A DNA stretch of 64,000 bases from NCBI GenBank assembly GCA_017504205.1, contig JAFVRO010000019.1:62001-126000 (forward strand), in the 5' to 3' direction. A program made the translations under genes and the position numbers. This document shows, in pieces, positions 9,318-17,096 of the stretch. Origin of the DNA: Clostridia bacterium. GTDB taxonomy: Bacteria; Bacillota; Clostridia; Oscillospirales; CAG-272. How positions within the stretch are numbered: the first letter of the stretch is position 1; each line of letters starts with the position of its first letter. The notes beneath the pieces are model-generated. The model did no database searches. It was not told the DNA's origin and saw only the letters and a list, made by a program, of their open reading frames with translations.

Positions 9318-9346
9318 TTGATTTTTTGTTGGAAATATGTTACAAT
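9318..9346 (+). promoter_or_regulatory. Predicted sigma-A promoter of the HAD-ybaK unit
   Basis: TTGATT (9318-9323), a 17-bp spacer and TACAAT (9341-9346) lie 52 bp before the gene start at 9399. The spacing is ideal and nothing else in the gap looks like a promoter. Confidence 0.65.
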
Positions 9347-9398
9347 AAATTGAGTTGATGTCCGATATAAATAATTAGCTATGAAGGAGGCAGATACA

Positions 9399-10259
9399 AT
9401 GTCCAAAATTACGATTGGTATTTTGTATGATTTTGACAAGACGCTTTGTACTACCGACATGCAGGAATATGACTTTATCAGAAATCTGGGTGTAAACTCT
9501 GAAGAATTCTGGGGGGCGGCTGCAGATATTACCAACAAGCACGAGGTGGAAAAAATTCTTGCCTACATGTTTATTATGATCAAAAAATGTAAGGAAAAAG
9601 GGATCAAGCTTACTGAAGAATATCTGAACAGTTGCGGCAAGAATGTAGTTTTATTTAACGGTGTACTTACCTGGTTTGACCGCATCAATGCGTTTGGTGA
9701 GTCCTTAGGGATAAACATTGAGCATTATATAATTTCTTCGGGAACATACGAGATCATTCAGGGTACGCCGATTGCAAAGTACTTCAAGAGGATATATGCG
9801 TGCAGATATATGTACGATGAAAACGGTGAGGCGCTCTGGCCGGCTCTTGCCATCAATTACACGCTTAAGACGCAGTACATTTACCGTATTTCAAAGGGTA
9901 TACTTGACGTAACGGACGATTACAATCTCAACCGTCTTCAGGATGAGAGGCTTCGCCGCATTGCGTATCGCAATATGATATACATTGGTGACGGAATGAC
10001 GGATATACCGTGTATGAAGATGGTTAAAGAAAAGGGCGGAAAATCAATAGCGCTCTTCCCTGCAGGACACAGCGAGCATGTTCGTCCGTTGGTTGAGGAT
10101 GACCGTATCAATTATGTTTGTGCGGCAGATTATTCCGAGGATTCGCAGCTTGATCAGATAGTCAAGCTGATGATTCAGAACATGGCAACTCTTGAAAAAC
10201 TCAAGCTTCAGGAAAAGGAGCAGCTTGAAAGTTTTAAGGAGTATTACGAGACATTATAA
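9399..10259 (+). CDS. HAD-superfamily phosphatase (phosphoserine-phosphatase-like)
   Basis: A 286-residue cytoplasmic HAD hydrolase. Motif I DFDKTL has the nucleophile D11 and acid/base D13; motif II is the serine in ISSGTYE; a lysine lies in the middle region; motif IV is GDGMTDIPC. The large helical insert after motif I places it near the SerB-like subgroup, but the substrate cannot be assigned. The start at 9399 is chosen because AAGGAGG (9384-9390) lies 8 bp before it and overlaps the alternative ATG at 9381. It is followed 14 bp later by a YbaK-type deacylase, suggesting one transcript. Confidence 0.85.
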   Translation: MSKITIGILYDFDKTLCTTDMQEYDFIRNLGVNSEEFWGAAADITNKHEVEKILAYMFIMIKKCKEKGIKLTEEYLNSCGKNVVLFNGVLTWFDRINAFGESLGINIEHYIISSGTYEIIQGTPIAKYFKRIYACRYMYDENGEALWPALAINYTLKTQYIYRISKGILDVTDDYNLNRLQDERLRRIAYRNMIYIGDGMTDIPCMKMVKEKGGKSIALFPAGHSEHVRPLVEDDRINYVCAADYSEDSQLDQIVKLMIQNMATLEKLKLQEKEQLESFKEYYETL

Positions 10260-10273
10260 AGTGAGGCGCAGAT

Positions 10274-10744
10274 ATGCAAAAGACCAATGCGATGAGGCTG
10301 CTTGAGGCGGCGGGCATCGAATTTGAAACGGCGGAATATACTTGGGACGAATCCGATCTTTCGGGTCAGCACATTGTAAGTGAGCTTGGCGTTGATGCGG
10401 ACTGCGTTTTCAAGACTTTAGTTGCAAAGGGAGAGCGATGCGGTTATCTTGTATTCTGCATTCCCGTTTCCTGTGAGCTTGATCTGAAAAAATGCGCGGT
10501 AGCGGCAAGGGACAAGCGAGTTGAGATGATACATCTGAAGGAGCTTTTACCTCTTACCGGATATTTGCGTGGCGGTTGCTCACCGGTTGGAATGAAAAAG
10601 AAGTTCCCGACGTTTATTGACGAGACTGCGATACTTTACGACCGTATTTACGTCAGTGCCGGAGTACGCGGCGCGCAGTTGATCATATCTCCCGACGAGC
10701 TTTGCGAGTTCGTTGGTGCTGAATACGCCGATCTTGTGAAATAA
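10274..10744 (+). CDS. ybaK: Cys-tRNA(Pro)/Cys-tRNA(Cys) deacylase, YbaK/EbsC family
   Basis: A 156-residue aminoacyl-tRNA editing protein of the YbaK/ProX fold, which hydrolyses mischarged Cys-tRNA(Pro) in trans. The family pattern is present: VFKTLVAKG with the catalytic lysine (about K55), a middle strand VFCIPVSCELDLKK, and the glycine-rich loop LRGGCSPVGMKKKFPTFID. Length matches the family. It lies 14 bp after the HAD gene and ends at a terminator. Confidence 0.92.
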   Translation: MQKTNAMRLLEAAGIEFETAEYTWDESDLSGQHIVSELGVDADCVFKTLVAKGERCGYLVFCIPVSCELDLKKCAVAARDKRVEMIHLKELLPLTGYLRGGCSPVGMKKKFPTFIDETAILYDRIYVSAGVRGAQLIISPDELCEFVGAEYADLVK

Positions 10745-10751
10745 TTCAATT

Positions 10752-10789
10752 AAGGATCCGAAAAATTATTAACGGATCCTTATTTTTTT
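10752..10789 (+). terminator. Rho-independent terminator after ybaK
   Basis: AAGGATCCG (10752-10760) pairs perfectly with CGGATCCTT (10773-10781), followed by T-rich sequence. Confidence 0.9.
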
Positions 10790-10799
10790 GCAAAAGCTA

Positions 10800-10828
10800 T
10801 TGACAAAGATGTGAAAATGTTGTATTAT
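10800..10828 (+). promoter_or_regulatory. Predicted sigma-A promoter of the ytrA-like operon
   Basis: Consensus TTGACA (10800-10805), a 17-bp spacer and TATTAT (10823-10828) lie 40 bp before the regulator gene. The -10 hexamer lies inside the left arm of the inverted repeat annotated next. Confidence 0.8.
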
Positions 10829-10848
10829 TGTATTAAGACAATAATACA
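10821..10848 (+). promoter_or_regulatory. Predicted operator of the GntR/YtrA-type regulator
   Basis: TGTATTATTGT (10821-10831) and ACAATAATACA (10838-10848) are perfect reverse complements separated by 6 bp. Position over the -10 and transcription start, directly before a GntR gene, implies autorepression. The TGTATTA...TAATACA half-sites are of the kind I associate with YtrA-type operators. Confidence 0.75.
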
Positions 10849-10868
10849 GCCTTGAAAGGAGTGATGAA

Positions 10869-11237
10869 ATGGCTTGGAGCTTTACGGCGGACAGGCCGGT
10901 ATATATTCAAGTGGCGGAGCGAATACGCAGACGCGTTATAACGGGTGAATACAAGGCCGGGGCGCAGATACCGAGTGTCAGGCAGATAGCCATGGAGGCT
11001 ACGGTAAATCCCAATACTGTCCAGAGGGCTTTAGTTGAGCTTGAGACGGAGGGGCTATTGGAGGCTCGCGGTACGCTTGGCAGATTTGTCACCGAAGACG
11101 AAAGCGTGATTGAGCGCGGAAAGCAGAGCTTGATCCGCTCGCTTGTAAAATCATTTATAACAGACGCGATGAGACTTGGCCTTACCAAGGAACAGATCGA
11201 GGCGGCAGTAAAGGAGGGCACGGATGAACGTACTTGA
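10869..11237 (+). CDS. GntR-family transcriptional regulator, YtrA subfamily
   Basis: A 122-residue regulator with an N-terminal GntR winged helix (about 10-75: PVYIQVAERIRRRVITGEY, then PSVRQIAMEATVNPNTVQRALVE split over the recognition helix) and only a short helical C-terminal region, which defines the YtrA subfamily. Such proteins repress the ABC transporter operon in which they are encoded, commonly in response to cell-envelope antibiotics. The gene overlaps the downstream ATPase gene by 14 bp and sits behind a perfect operator, so autoregulation of the whole operon is likely. Confidence 0.9.
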   Translation: MAWSFTADRPVYIQVAERIRRRVITGEYKAGAQIPSVRQIAMEATVNPNTVQRALVELETEGLLEARGTLGRFVTEDESVIERGKQSLIRSLVKSFITDAMRLGLTKEQIEAAVKEGTDERT

Positions 11238-11928
11238 ATGTAAAGGTGTGAAAAAATCCTACAAGCGTGGGGTTTTAGTACTGAATAATTTTAATCTTTC
11301 CCTACCTGCGGGGAAAATCGTGGGCTTGTTAGGGCCTAACGGTTGTGGAAAATCGACACTTATCAAGCTGATTGCAGGAATACTTCAACCTAATGAGGGT
11401 GAGATCCGCGTTTGCGGTGAACCGATAGGAGAGGCTACGCGGGCCATAGTATCGTATCTGCCTGAGCGAACCTATTTTAACTCGTGGATGAGGGTTGACG
11501 AGCTTGTCAGTTATTTTGCAGAATTTTATCGGGATTTTGACAGTGCGCGTGCGTACAGTCTTTTATCCACTCTCGGTATCAATCCGAGTGACAGGCTAAA
11601 AACGCTATCCAAGGGCACGAAGGAAAAGGTACAGTTGATATTGGTTATGTCGCGGCGTGCAAGGCTATATTTGCTTGACGAGCCGATAGCGGGAGTTGAT
11701 CCTGCGGCAAGAGAGTATATTTTGAGTACTATCGTAAGCAACTATGACCCGAACGCGACTGTGGTTATTACCACGCATCTTATCACGGATGTTGAGCCGG
11801 TGCTTGACGATTTTGTTTTTCTTTCAAGAGACGGAAAAATATTTGCTCAGGGCTCTGTTGAGGTAGCGCGGATGGAAACCGGAAAATCTCTTGACGAGTT
11901 ATTCAGGGAGGTGTTCAAGCATGTTTAA
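11224..11928 (+). CDS. ABC transporter ATP-binding protein (YtrB-like)
   Basis: A 234-residue ABC ATPase with Walker A GPNGCGKST (about 37-45), signature LSKGTKEKVQL (a divergent LSGGQ, typical of the YtrB/BcrA group), Walker B LYLLDEPIAGVDP and the switch histidine in ITTHL. It overlaps the GntR gene by 14 bp and the permease gene by 8 bp, so the three are translationally coupled. The substrate is unknown; relatives take part in resistance to envelope-active compounds. Confidence 0.9.
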   Translation: MNVLECKGVKKSYKRGVLVLNNFNLSLPAGKIVGLLGPNGCGKSTLIKLIAGILQPNEGEIRVCGEPIGEATRAIVSYLPERTYFNSWMRVDELVSYFAEFYRDFDSARAYSLLSTLGINPSDRLKTLSKGTKEKVQLILVMSRRARLYLLDEPIAGVDPAAREYILSTIVSNYDPNATVVITTHLITDVEPVLDDFVFLSRDGKIFAQGSVEVARMETGKSLDELFREVFKHV

Positions 11929-12739
11929 AAAGCTATTGAAATACGATATGCGGTCGATATTCAAATATTGGTGGATACTTGCGGTAACAAGTCTTGGGAT
12001 GTCGGTGGTAGGCGGTATCGCGATACACATTCTTGAGGCGGATTATCGGTATCCGGCTATCATAATGATATTCGCGGGACTTGCGGCTATGGTGTCAATC
12101 TTTGCAATATTTGCTCTGCTTTTAGTGTCTGCTATATGGATGTACGTCAGGTTTTATCAGAATCTGTTTACGGACGAGGGGTATCTGACATTCACGCTTC
12201 CCGTCAAGAGAGAGCAGATACTGCTTTCCAAGATACTGACGGGTGCCGTACTCAGCTTTTCAACGATGATAGTTGCGGTAATTGACATACTGATTCTGAT
12301 GTCTATTGCGCGCGGAAGTCTTTACGGAGTTTTGAAAGATGTTTTTGATGAGATCTATTTATTCTTCTCCGGCGGTGGATTCTTTGCGATTGTATTTGTT
12401 ATCGAGATAATCATTATTGCCATCATCCTTTCGTTGCTTTCCTCGCTCGCGGTATTCATCTGCATTACGCTTGGAGCGACGGTCGCAAAGAAGCACAAGC
12501 TATTTGCGGCGATAGGTGTGTATTATCTTTACAACATGGTGATGTCATTTGTCGGGCAGTTCGTGATGACACTCGGTGTGATCAACGTTATAGGCATTCT
12601 TACAAGTCTTGCCGAGGCTGCGACCACGGCGGCGGTTTTGCTGATACTTCTGATCGCGATACTGATATTGGCGGTGCTTTATATCCTGCTATACACACTT
12701 GAGCTGTGGATGCTGGACAGAAAGCTCAATCTGGCGTAA
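11921..12739 (+). CDS. ABC transporter permease (ABC-2 type)
   Basis: A 272-residue membrane protein with about six hydrophobic segments and the paired-segment layout of ABC-2 permeases encoded next to YtrB-like ATPases. The region NLFTDEGYLTFTLPVKREQIL between segments 2 and 3 is characteristic of such permeases in Clostridia. The start at 11921 is supported by GGAGG (11907-11911) 9 bp upstream. It overlaps the ATPase gene by 8 bp. It probably forms an exporter with that ATPase. Confidence 0.85.
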   Translation: MFKKLLKYDMRSIFKYWWILAVTSLGMSVVGGIAIHILEADYRYPAIIMIFAGLAAMVSIFAIFALLLVSAIWMYVRFYQNLFTDEGYLTFTLPVKREQILLSKILTGAVLSFSTMIVAVIDILILMSIARGSLYGVLKDVFDEIYLFFSGGGFFAIVFVIEIIIIAIILSLLSSLAVFICITLGATVAKKHKLFAAIGVYYLYNMVMSFVGQFVMTLGVINVIGILTSLAEAATTAAVLLILLIAILILAVLYILLYTLELWMLDRKLNLA

Positions 12740-12751
12740 GGAGGTAGCGTT

Positions 12752-13690
12752 ATGAAGAAAAGAATATTTGCATTAGCTTTAGCCGTTCTTATGGCGGTAT
12801 CCCTCTTATGTCTTGGCGTTATGGCTAAAAAGATGGAGGTTGTTACGTTAAAGGATGATCTTAAAGAGGCATATTATCAGGGCAACACATACGTCCGTAT
12901 AAATGCATCGGTCATAACCGAATTCAACGGTTTATCGGAGGGTCTGCACTTTGAACTGAGTGACGGGCAGAGTGCTGACATTATCAACGTTTCCGGCGAG
13001 AGATACGGTGACATATTGGTGATCAACTTAGAGTATACGCTTGGCGGCTTTTCAACGTTTTATTATCACAGGGAAAGCACGCTTGACGCTTACAACGCTT
13101 TCATAAACGGTGGCGGTGAGGTTTACATCTTTGATATGAGCGTTTTTTATCCGTTTATTCCCACTGACACACGGGAGGTGGCGGCAAAGGACGTTTTCGT
13201 CAACAAGCTGGAAATTCCCGGTCACAAGGTAGAATACTACTCAGAGGTTTGTAAGGTCACGGCACAGAGTGACGACGGTGTATACAGTATAACCACGGGA
13301 TATTTGCTCAACGACGACGGCGGTAGTTACTACTATCTTGACGTCCGTCAGTTCGGTGCGACAAGGGCGGAGGATTTTAATCCTCACGACCACGATACGG
13401 TTGTAATATGGGACGTAACAGAGGCCGAGTGGCTTAAGGAAGCCATTGGTGACGAGGACGACATTGAGTTTCCCCTCGGTGGCAGTGTGGACAGCTTTAT
13501 TGGTACATTGTCGATAATCGTTTTCGCGTTTGGACTTGGCGTTGTTCCGCTTGTTGGGATGATCCTTTGCCTTACGCTTACCGCGAAGGCGGCAAATCCG
13601 TACAAAAGGTATATCAGGATTGTTGCGTTGTTGCTCGGAATTGAGCTTCTGGCGTTTTGTGCAATTATAATTATGTTGATAATTGTGTAA
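12752..13690 (+). CDS. Secreted/membrane protein of unknown function, last gene of the ytrA-like operon
   Basis: A 312-residue protein with a clear signal peptide (about 1-24, basic start then ALALAVLMAVSLLCLG). A largely beta extracellular region (about 30-235) follows, and two C-terminal membrane segments (about 247-272 and 288-311). I recognise no family. It begins 12 bp after the permease with an AAGGAGG site, so it belongs to the transporter operon and may be an accessory surface component. A broken gene fragment follows in the same frame right after its stop. Confidence 0.75.
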   Translation: MKKRIFALALAVLMAVSLLCLGVMAKKMEVVTLKDDLKEAYYQGNTYVRINASVITEFNGLSEGLHFELSDGQSADIINVSGERYGDILVINLEYTLGGFSTFYYHRESTLDAYNAFINGGGEVYIFDMSVFYPFIPTDTREVAAKDVFVNKLEIPGHKVEYYSEVCKVTAQSDDGVYSITTGYLLNDDGGSYYYLDVRQFGATRAEDFNPHDHDTVVIWDVTEAEWLKEAIGDEDDIEFPLGGSVDSFIGTLSIIVFAFGLGVVPLVGMILCLTLTAKAANPYKRYIRIVALLLGIELLAFCAIIIMLIIV

Positions 13691-14002
13691 CATCAGGAAA
13701 ATCCTTCTTTTTCGTATCAAGAAGAAATGCTTGCTTATTCTGAGGACTTGCCGAATGTTAAGCGAGATGGATTTGTCAATACGGAAGAGCTTGAACGTGC
13801 GATAGATAACGATCTTGATGCAGTGGATCAGGCCATCATAGAATATACGTTTGAACAATCAAGTCCTTATTATAGAGTATTCTTTGATCCCGAATCCAAT
13901 GTATGGAAGGTTGTGTTCAACTATTTTGACAATTACAAAGATAAGCAAGTTGTTTACATGAATGAAAAAGGAAAAACATTATTGATCGTATATATCGAAT
14001 AA
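13691..14002 (+). pseudogene. Gene remnant: C-terminal piece resembling a PepSY-like domain
   Basis: The frame of the preceding gene stays open for 103 further codons after its TAA at 13688-13690. The sequence has protein-like composition: a helix (TEELERAIDNDLDAVDQAI) then strands with SPYYRVFFDPESNVWKVVF and a final KGKTLLIVY. This helix-strand pattern resembles small domains found at C-termini of clostridial secreted proteins. The first ATG is at 13727 but no ribosome-binding site precedes it and no signal peptide is present. I therefore read it as the tail of a lost gene, though a short real gene from 13727 cannot be excluded. Confidence 0.5.
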
Positions 14003-14031
14003 ATTGGAATATGACAAGGAGAAGTGCAGAT

Positions 14032-14439
14032 ATGAAAAAAGTCGGTTTTGTGTTGTTGCTGGTGCTTGCAATCGCTTTGCTCTGTAGTTGTGGTGGATAT
14101 GTCAAGAATTATTCTGCAACTATTTTGATTACTTCATGTCAGGGTGATGATGCAAGTATGGAATTTGATACCTTTAAGGGCACGTATAATTTCAAATTAA
14201 AAGGAGATAGTGCAGCTAAGCATACGCTTGATCTTGAAGCAAGCCTTGCCGAAGGAGAGATGAACGTTTATATCGGTGTTGACGGTGAAAAAGTATTGCT
14301 CCGTACAGTCAAGGGAGGAGAATCCTACGATGAAACGATTACACTTAATGATAAATACGATAATGAAAAAACAATTTACATTATTCTCGAATCGACAGGC
14401 AAATGCGTGGACGGTGATTTTGAGTTTGAGTACAATTGA
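14032..14439 (+). CDS. Small predicted lipoprotein, unknown function
   Basis: A 135-residue protein whose N-terminus (basic residues, VLLLVLAIALL, then CSC followed by GG) is a lipoprotein signal with the modified cysteine near residue 20-22. The mature part is short and rich in beta-strand pattern and charged residues; I recognise no family. The ATG at 14032 is chosen because AAGGAG at 14015-14020 lies 11 bp before it; the ATG at 14011 overlaps that site. It follows a gene remnant and precedes a palindromic repeat, so the area looks rearranged. Confidence 0.7.
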   Translation: MKKVGFVLLLVLAIALLCSCGGYVKNYSATILITSCQGDDASMEFDTFKGTYNFKLKGDSAAKHTLDLEASLAEGEMNVYIGVDGEKVLLRTVKGGESYDETITLNDKYDNEKTIYIILESTGKCVDGDFEFEYN

Positions 14440-14551
14440 TTTAAGCGTAGCGTACAAACAAAATCCAATAGGTCGAGTAGAGGGGATATAACGTTCTCCT
14501 CTGCAAAAAGTGTTAAAAATCAGTCATATTAAGTGACAGAGCTAAAGTTAA

Positions 14552-14703
14552 AAGGGCTCCCCAACGGCGTGCACAGTTAGCGGTAAATTGAAAGTCAATT
14601 TACGCCGTTCCGAAATATTCCTTGTTGCTTGAATAGCAACATTCCGCAAGCGGAAACGGAATATTTCCAAAACGAAGTGTAGACCGAATAATGGGGAGTC
14701 CTT
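14552..14703. repeat. 152-bp extragenic palindromic element with nested hairpins
   Basis: The ends are near-perfect inverted repeats: AAGGGCTCCCCA (14552-14563) and TGGGGAGTCCTT (14692-14703), one mismatch. Inside lie GTAAATTG/CAATTTAC, GAAATATTCC/GGAATATTTC, GTTGCT/AGCAAC and TTCCG/CGGAA, so one strand folds into a multibranched structure. It carries no open reading frame and touches the 3' end of the aldo/keto reductase gene. It may act as a bidirectional terminator or be a MITE-like insertion; no second copy was seen in the window. Confidence 0.65.
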
Positions 14704-14707
14704 GATT

Positions 14708-15847
14708 TTAGCCTGTGAAATCGTTATGGGCGTTTTTGAGCATCTGAATTATGCTTATGTTTTGAGGGCACACGCTCTCGCAGGCGGCACATTCGATGCA
14801 TTTGGTGGCATCGTTGCCTGAGGATACAAGGCGTTTATATCTTGCGTTATCCTTATATGTTCCGTTGAATTTGCAGATATCGTTCCAGATACTGAATATA
14901 CGGGGGATCTCAACGCCGTTGGGACAAGGCATACAGTATTTGCATCCGGTACATCCGACCTTGGTGCGGCTTTCGTATGCCTCTCTGACCTTATCTATCA
15001 GTTCAAGCTCTTCGGATGACATTAATCCGCTTTCTACGGTATCGAAGATGCGGAGATTATCTTCAAGCTGTTCCATTGAGGTTACGCCCGAAAGGACGGT
15101 GCCGACCTCGGTGTGATTACAGAGCCAACGGAATGCCCATTCGACGGGTGAGCGTTTGATCGGGAAGGCATCGAACAGCTCCTGAACATTGTCGGGGGCG
15201 TTGGCAAGCTTTCCGCCGAGCAGACCCTCCATAATGACTACGGGTATTCCCTTTTTGCCTGCAAGCTCAAGTCCCTTGGTGCCTGCCTGATTATTTATGT
15301 CCATATAGTTATACTGGATCTGGCACATATCCCAATCGTAGTCGTTCAGAATCCGCTCGAAGGCATCGTATCCGTCGTGGAAGGAGAAGCAGGCGTATTT
15401 AATTCTTCCGCTTGCCTTCAGGGAGTCGAGGAACTCCTTGATGCCGAGGGAGCACATTTTATCCCAGGATTCGCCGTTCAAGGCGTGGACGAGGTAGAAG
15501 TCTATGTAACTTGTGCCGAGTGCGCGACATTGCTCCTCAAAAAGTCTGGGAAGATCCTCGGGGGTCTTACAGTTCCAGGTTGGGAGTTTGGTTGCGACGG
15601 CGGTTCTTTCGCGGTAGCCGTCGGCAAGAGCTTTGCCCACCACGGTCTCGTTCTTTCCCTCGGAATAAACGTAGGCGGTGTCTATATAGTTTACACCTTT
15701 ATCGATTGCGGTTCTGATTATTCGGATCGCAAGCTCCTCGTCGACTACCTTTTCGCCATTTTCGTTAGTTATCATGGGAAAGCGCATACATCCTATACCG
15801 AATGCGGAGCGGGTGATGCCGAGCTTGCCAAAAGATCTGTATTTCAT
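14708..15847 (-). CDS. Aldo/keto reductase with C-terminal 4Fe-4S ferredoxin domain
   Basis: A 379-residue enzyme. The N-terminal TIM barrel has the AKR pattern GIGCMRFP, the catalytic D/Y region DTAYVYSEGKNE with Tyr near 63, a lysine in ATKLP, and a histidine in YLVHAL. The last 90 residues carry a ferredoxin-like domain: CTGCKYCMPCPNG and CIECAACESVCPQ, enough cysteines for two clusters. Such fusions are common in anaerobic Clostridia and probably couple reduction to ferredoxin, but the substrate is unknown. AAGGAG lies 9 bp before the start. It is transcribed divergently from deoC. Confidence 0.9.
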   Translation of the reverse strand: MKYRSFGKLGITRSAFGIGCMRFPMITNENGEKVVDEELAIRIIRTAIDKGVNYIDTAYVYSEGKNETVVGKALADGYRERTAVATKLPTWNCKTPEDLPRLFEEQCRALGTSYIDFYLVHALNGESWDKMCSLGIKEFLDSLKASGRIKYACFSFHDGYDAFERILNDYDWDMCQIQYNYMDINNQAGTKGLELAGKKGIPVVIMEGLLGGKLANAPDNVQELFDAFPIKRSPVEWAFRWLCNHTEVGTVLSGVTSMEQLEDNLRIFDTVESGLMSSEELELIDKVREAYESRTKVGCTGCKYCMPCPNGVEIPRIFSIWNDICKFNGTYKDNARYKRLVSSGNDATKCIECAACESVCPQNISIIQMLKNAHNDFTG

Positions 15848-15922
15848 GTGTGTACTCCTTAATGCTAAATTATTATTTATATTTTAGCATAAGTGCTTTT
15901 TGATGTCAAGTGAAAATAGGGG

Positions 15923-15951
15923 TTGCCAATTACTTTTTTTTGTGGTATAAT
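15923..15951 (+). promoter_or_regulatory. Predicted sigma-A promoter at the head of the deoC repeat region
   Basis: TTGCCA (15923-15928), a 17-bp spacer and TATAAT (15946-15951), preceded by TGTGG as an extended -10. Its -10 and downstream 12 bases are the same sequence that starts each 97-bp repeat. Transcription from here would run through the whole repeat into deoC. Confidence 0.6.
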
Positions 15952-16342
15952 AAACGCATGATGTCGATTGCACCCTTCGGGCGCACGACTTCCTAAGGTA
16001 GCGTTTATTGACAAAATTTCTCCCTTCGGAAGAAATTTATGGTATAATAAACGCATGATGTCGATTGCACCCTTAGGGCGCACGACTTTCTAAGGTAGCG
16101 TTTATTGACAAAATTTCTCCCTTCGGAAGAAATTTATGGTATAATAAACGCATGATGTCGATTGCACCCTTCGGGTGCACGAATTTCTAAGGTAGCGTTT
16201 ATTGACAAAATTTCTCCCTTCGGAAGAAATTTATGGTATAATAAACGCATGATGTCGATTGCACCCTTCGGGTGCACGACTTTCTAAGGTAGCGTTTATT
16301 GACAAAATTTCTTCCTTCGGAAGAAATTTATGGTATAATAAA
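15943..16342 (+). repeat. Four tandem 97-bp units of nested hairpins before deoC
   Basis: Units start at 15943, 16040, 16137 and 16234, with a 12-bp partial fifth copy at 16331; the period is exactly 97 each time. Each unit holds TGGTATAAT, AATAAACGC and its reverse complement GCGTTTATT, one ATGATG word, a GCACCC-TTC-GGGTGC hairpin and an AAATTTC...GAAATTT hairpin. Copies differ by only a few bases, mainly in hairpin arms. The region fills the 526-bp gap between the divergent aldo/keto reductase gene and deoC and has no credible coding sequence. Confidence 0.95.
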
Positions 16343-16373
16343 TCAAAGAACATTTTTCAATCAGGAGGACGAT

Positions 16374-17039
16374 ATGGAAAAAATTGAAATACTCAAAATG
16401 GTAGACCACACCTTGCTTGCCCCCGTAGCGACACCCGACGAGATCATACAGGTGGTTGAGGACGGTATAAAATACAACGTAGCGACGATATGTATCAGCA
16501 ACTGCTACGTTAAGCTTGCGGCGGAGCATGCAAAGGGCAGATTGAAGATAGCGGCTCTTGCGGGCTTCCCTCTTGGCAGTGCGACCACTGCGACCAAGTG
16601 CTTTGAGGCGGCGAAGGCGTTTGAGGACGGTGCCTGTGAGATCGACATGGTGGCAAATCTTGGACTTCTGCGTGCAGGACGTTACGGTGAGGTGCTTGAG
16701 GACATCAAGGCGGTCAAAAGAGTTTGCGGTGACAGAATTCTCAAGGTAATTATTGAGACCTGTCTGCTTACCGAGGAGGAGAAGATCAGGATGTGTGAGA
16801 TAGTATCCGAATCGGGGGCTGATTTTATAAAAACGTCGACGGGATTCTCTACCGGAGGGGCAACGAGAGAGGATATTGCTCTTTTCAAGGCTCACTGCAG
16901 ACCGGGACTTGGCATCAAGGCGGCGGGCGGTATCCGTTCCTTCAAGGATGCGGAGGACATGATCGCACTTGGCGCGACGAGGCTTGGCACGAGTGCGCTG
17001 GTTAAGATACTAAAGAACGAGGAGCTTTTGAGTTACTGA
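16374..17039 (+). CDS. deoC: Deoxyribose-phosphate aldolase
   Basis: A 221-residue class I aldolase that splits 2-deoxyribose 5-phosphate into glyceraldehyde 3-phosphate and acetaldehyde in deoxynucleoside catabolism. The Schiff-base lysine is K153 in FIKTSTGF, the assisting lysine is K182 in GIKAAGGIR, and the catalytic aspartate is D91 in CEIDMV. Length matches the bacterial enzyme. The start at 16374 follows AGGAGG (16363-16368) by 5 bp. Other deo genes are not adjacent. The leader contains four 97-bp hairpin repeats, and an extended -10 (TGG-TATAAT, 16331-16339) lies 34 bp before the start without a good -35. Confidence 0.96.
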   Translation: MEKIEILKMVDHTLLAPVATPDEIIQVVEDGIKYNVATICISNCYVKLAAEHAKGRLKIAALAGFPLGSATTATKCFEAAKAFEDGACEIDMVANLGLLRAGRYGEVLEDIKAVKRVCGDRILKVIIETCLLTEEEKIRMCEIVSESGADFIKTSTGFSTGGATREDIALFKAHCRPGLGIKAAGGIRSFKDAEDMIALGATRLGTSALVKILKNEELLSY

Positions 17040-17056
17040 TCGGGCGTTAAAAAATG

Positions 17057-17087
17057 GACGGAAGGGATTAACCTTCCGTCTTTTTTG
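17057..17087 (+). terminator. Rho-independent terminator after deoC
   Basis: GACGGAAGG (17057-17065) pairs with CCTTCCGTC (17072-17080), followed by TTTTTTG. It separates deoC from the convergent M23-like gene. Confidence 0.88.
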
Positions 17088-17096
17088 TTATGAGTT

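Noticed and set aside
16008-16048. TTGACA and TATAAT of each 97-bp unit as a normal promoter
   Set aside because: The spacing is 29 bp, far from 17; I keep only the extended -10 and the 15923 promoter as candidates.
15877-16083. 68-residue minus-strand reading frame
   Set aside because: It runs through the 97-bp repeat, has repetitive translation and no ribosome-binding site.
15943-16342. CRISPR array
   Set aside because: The 97-bp units are contiguous and identical in length with no unique spacers between short repeats, and no cas genes are present.
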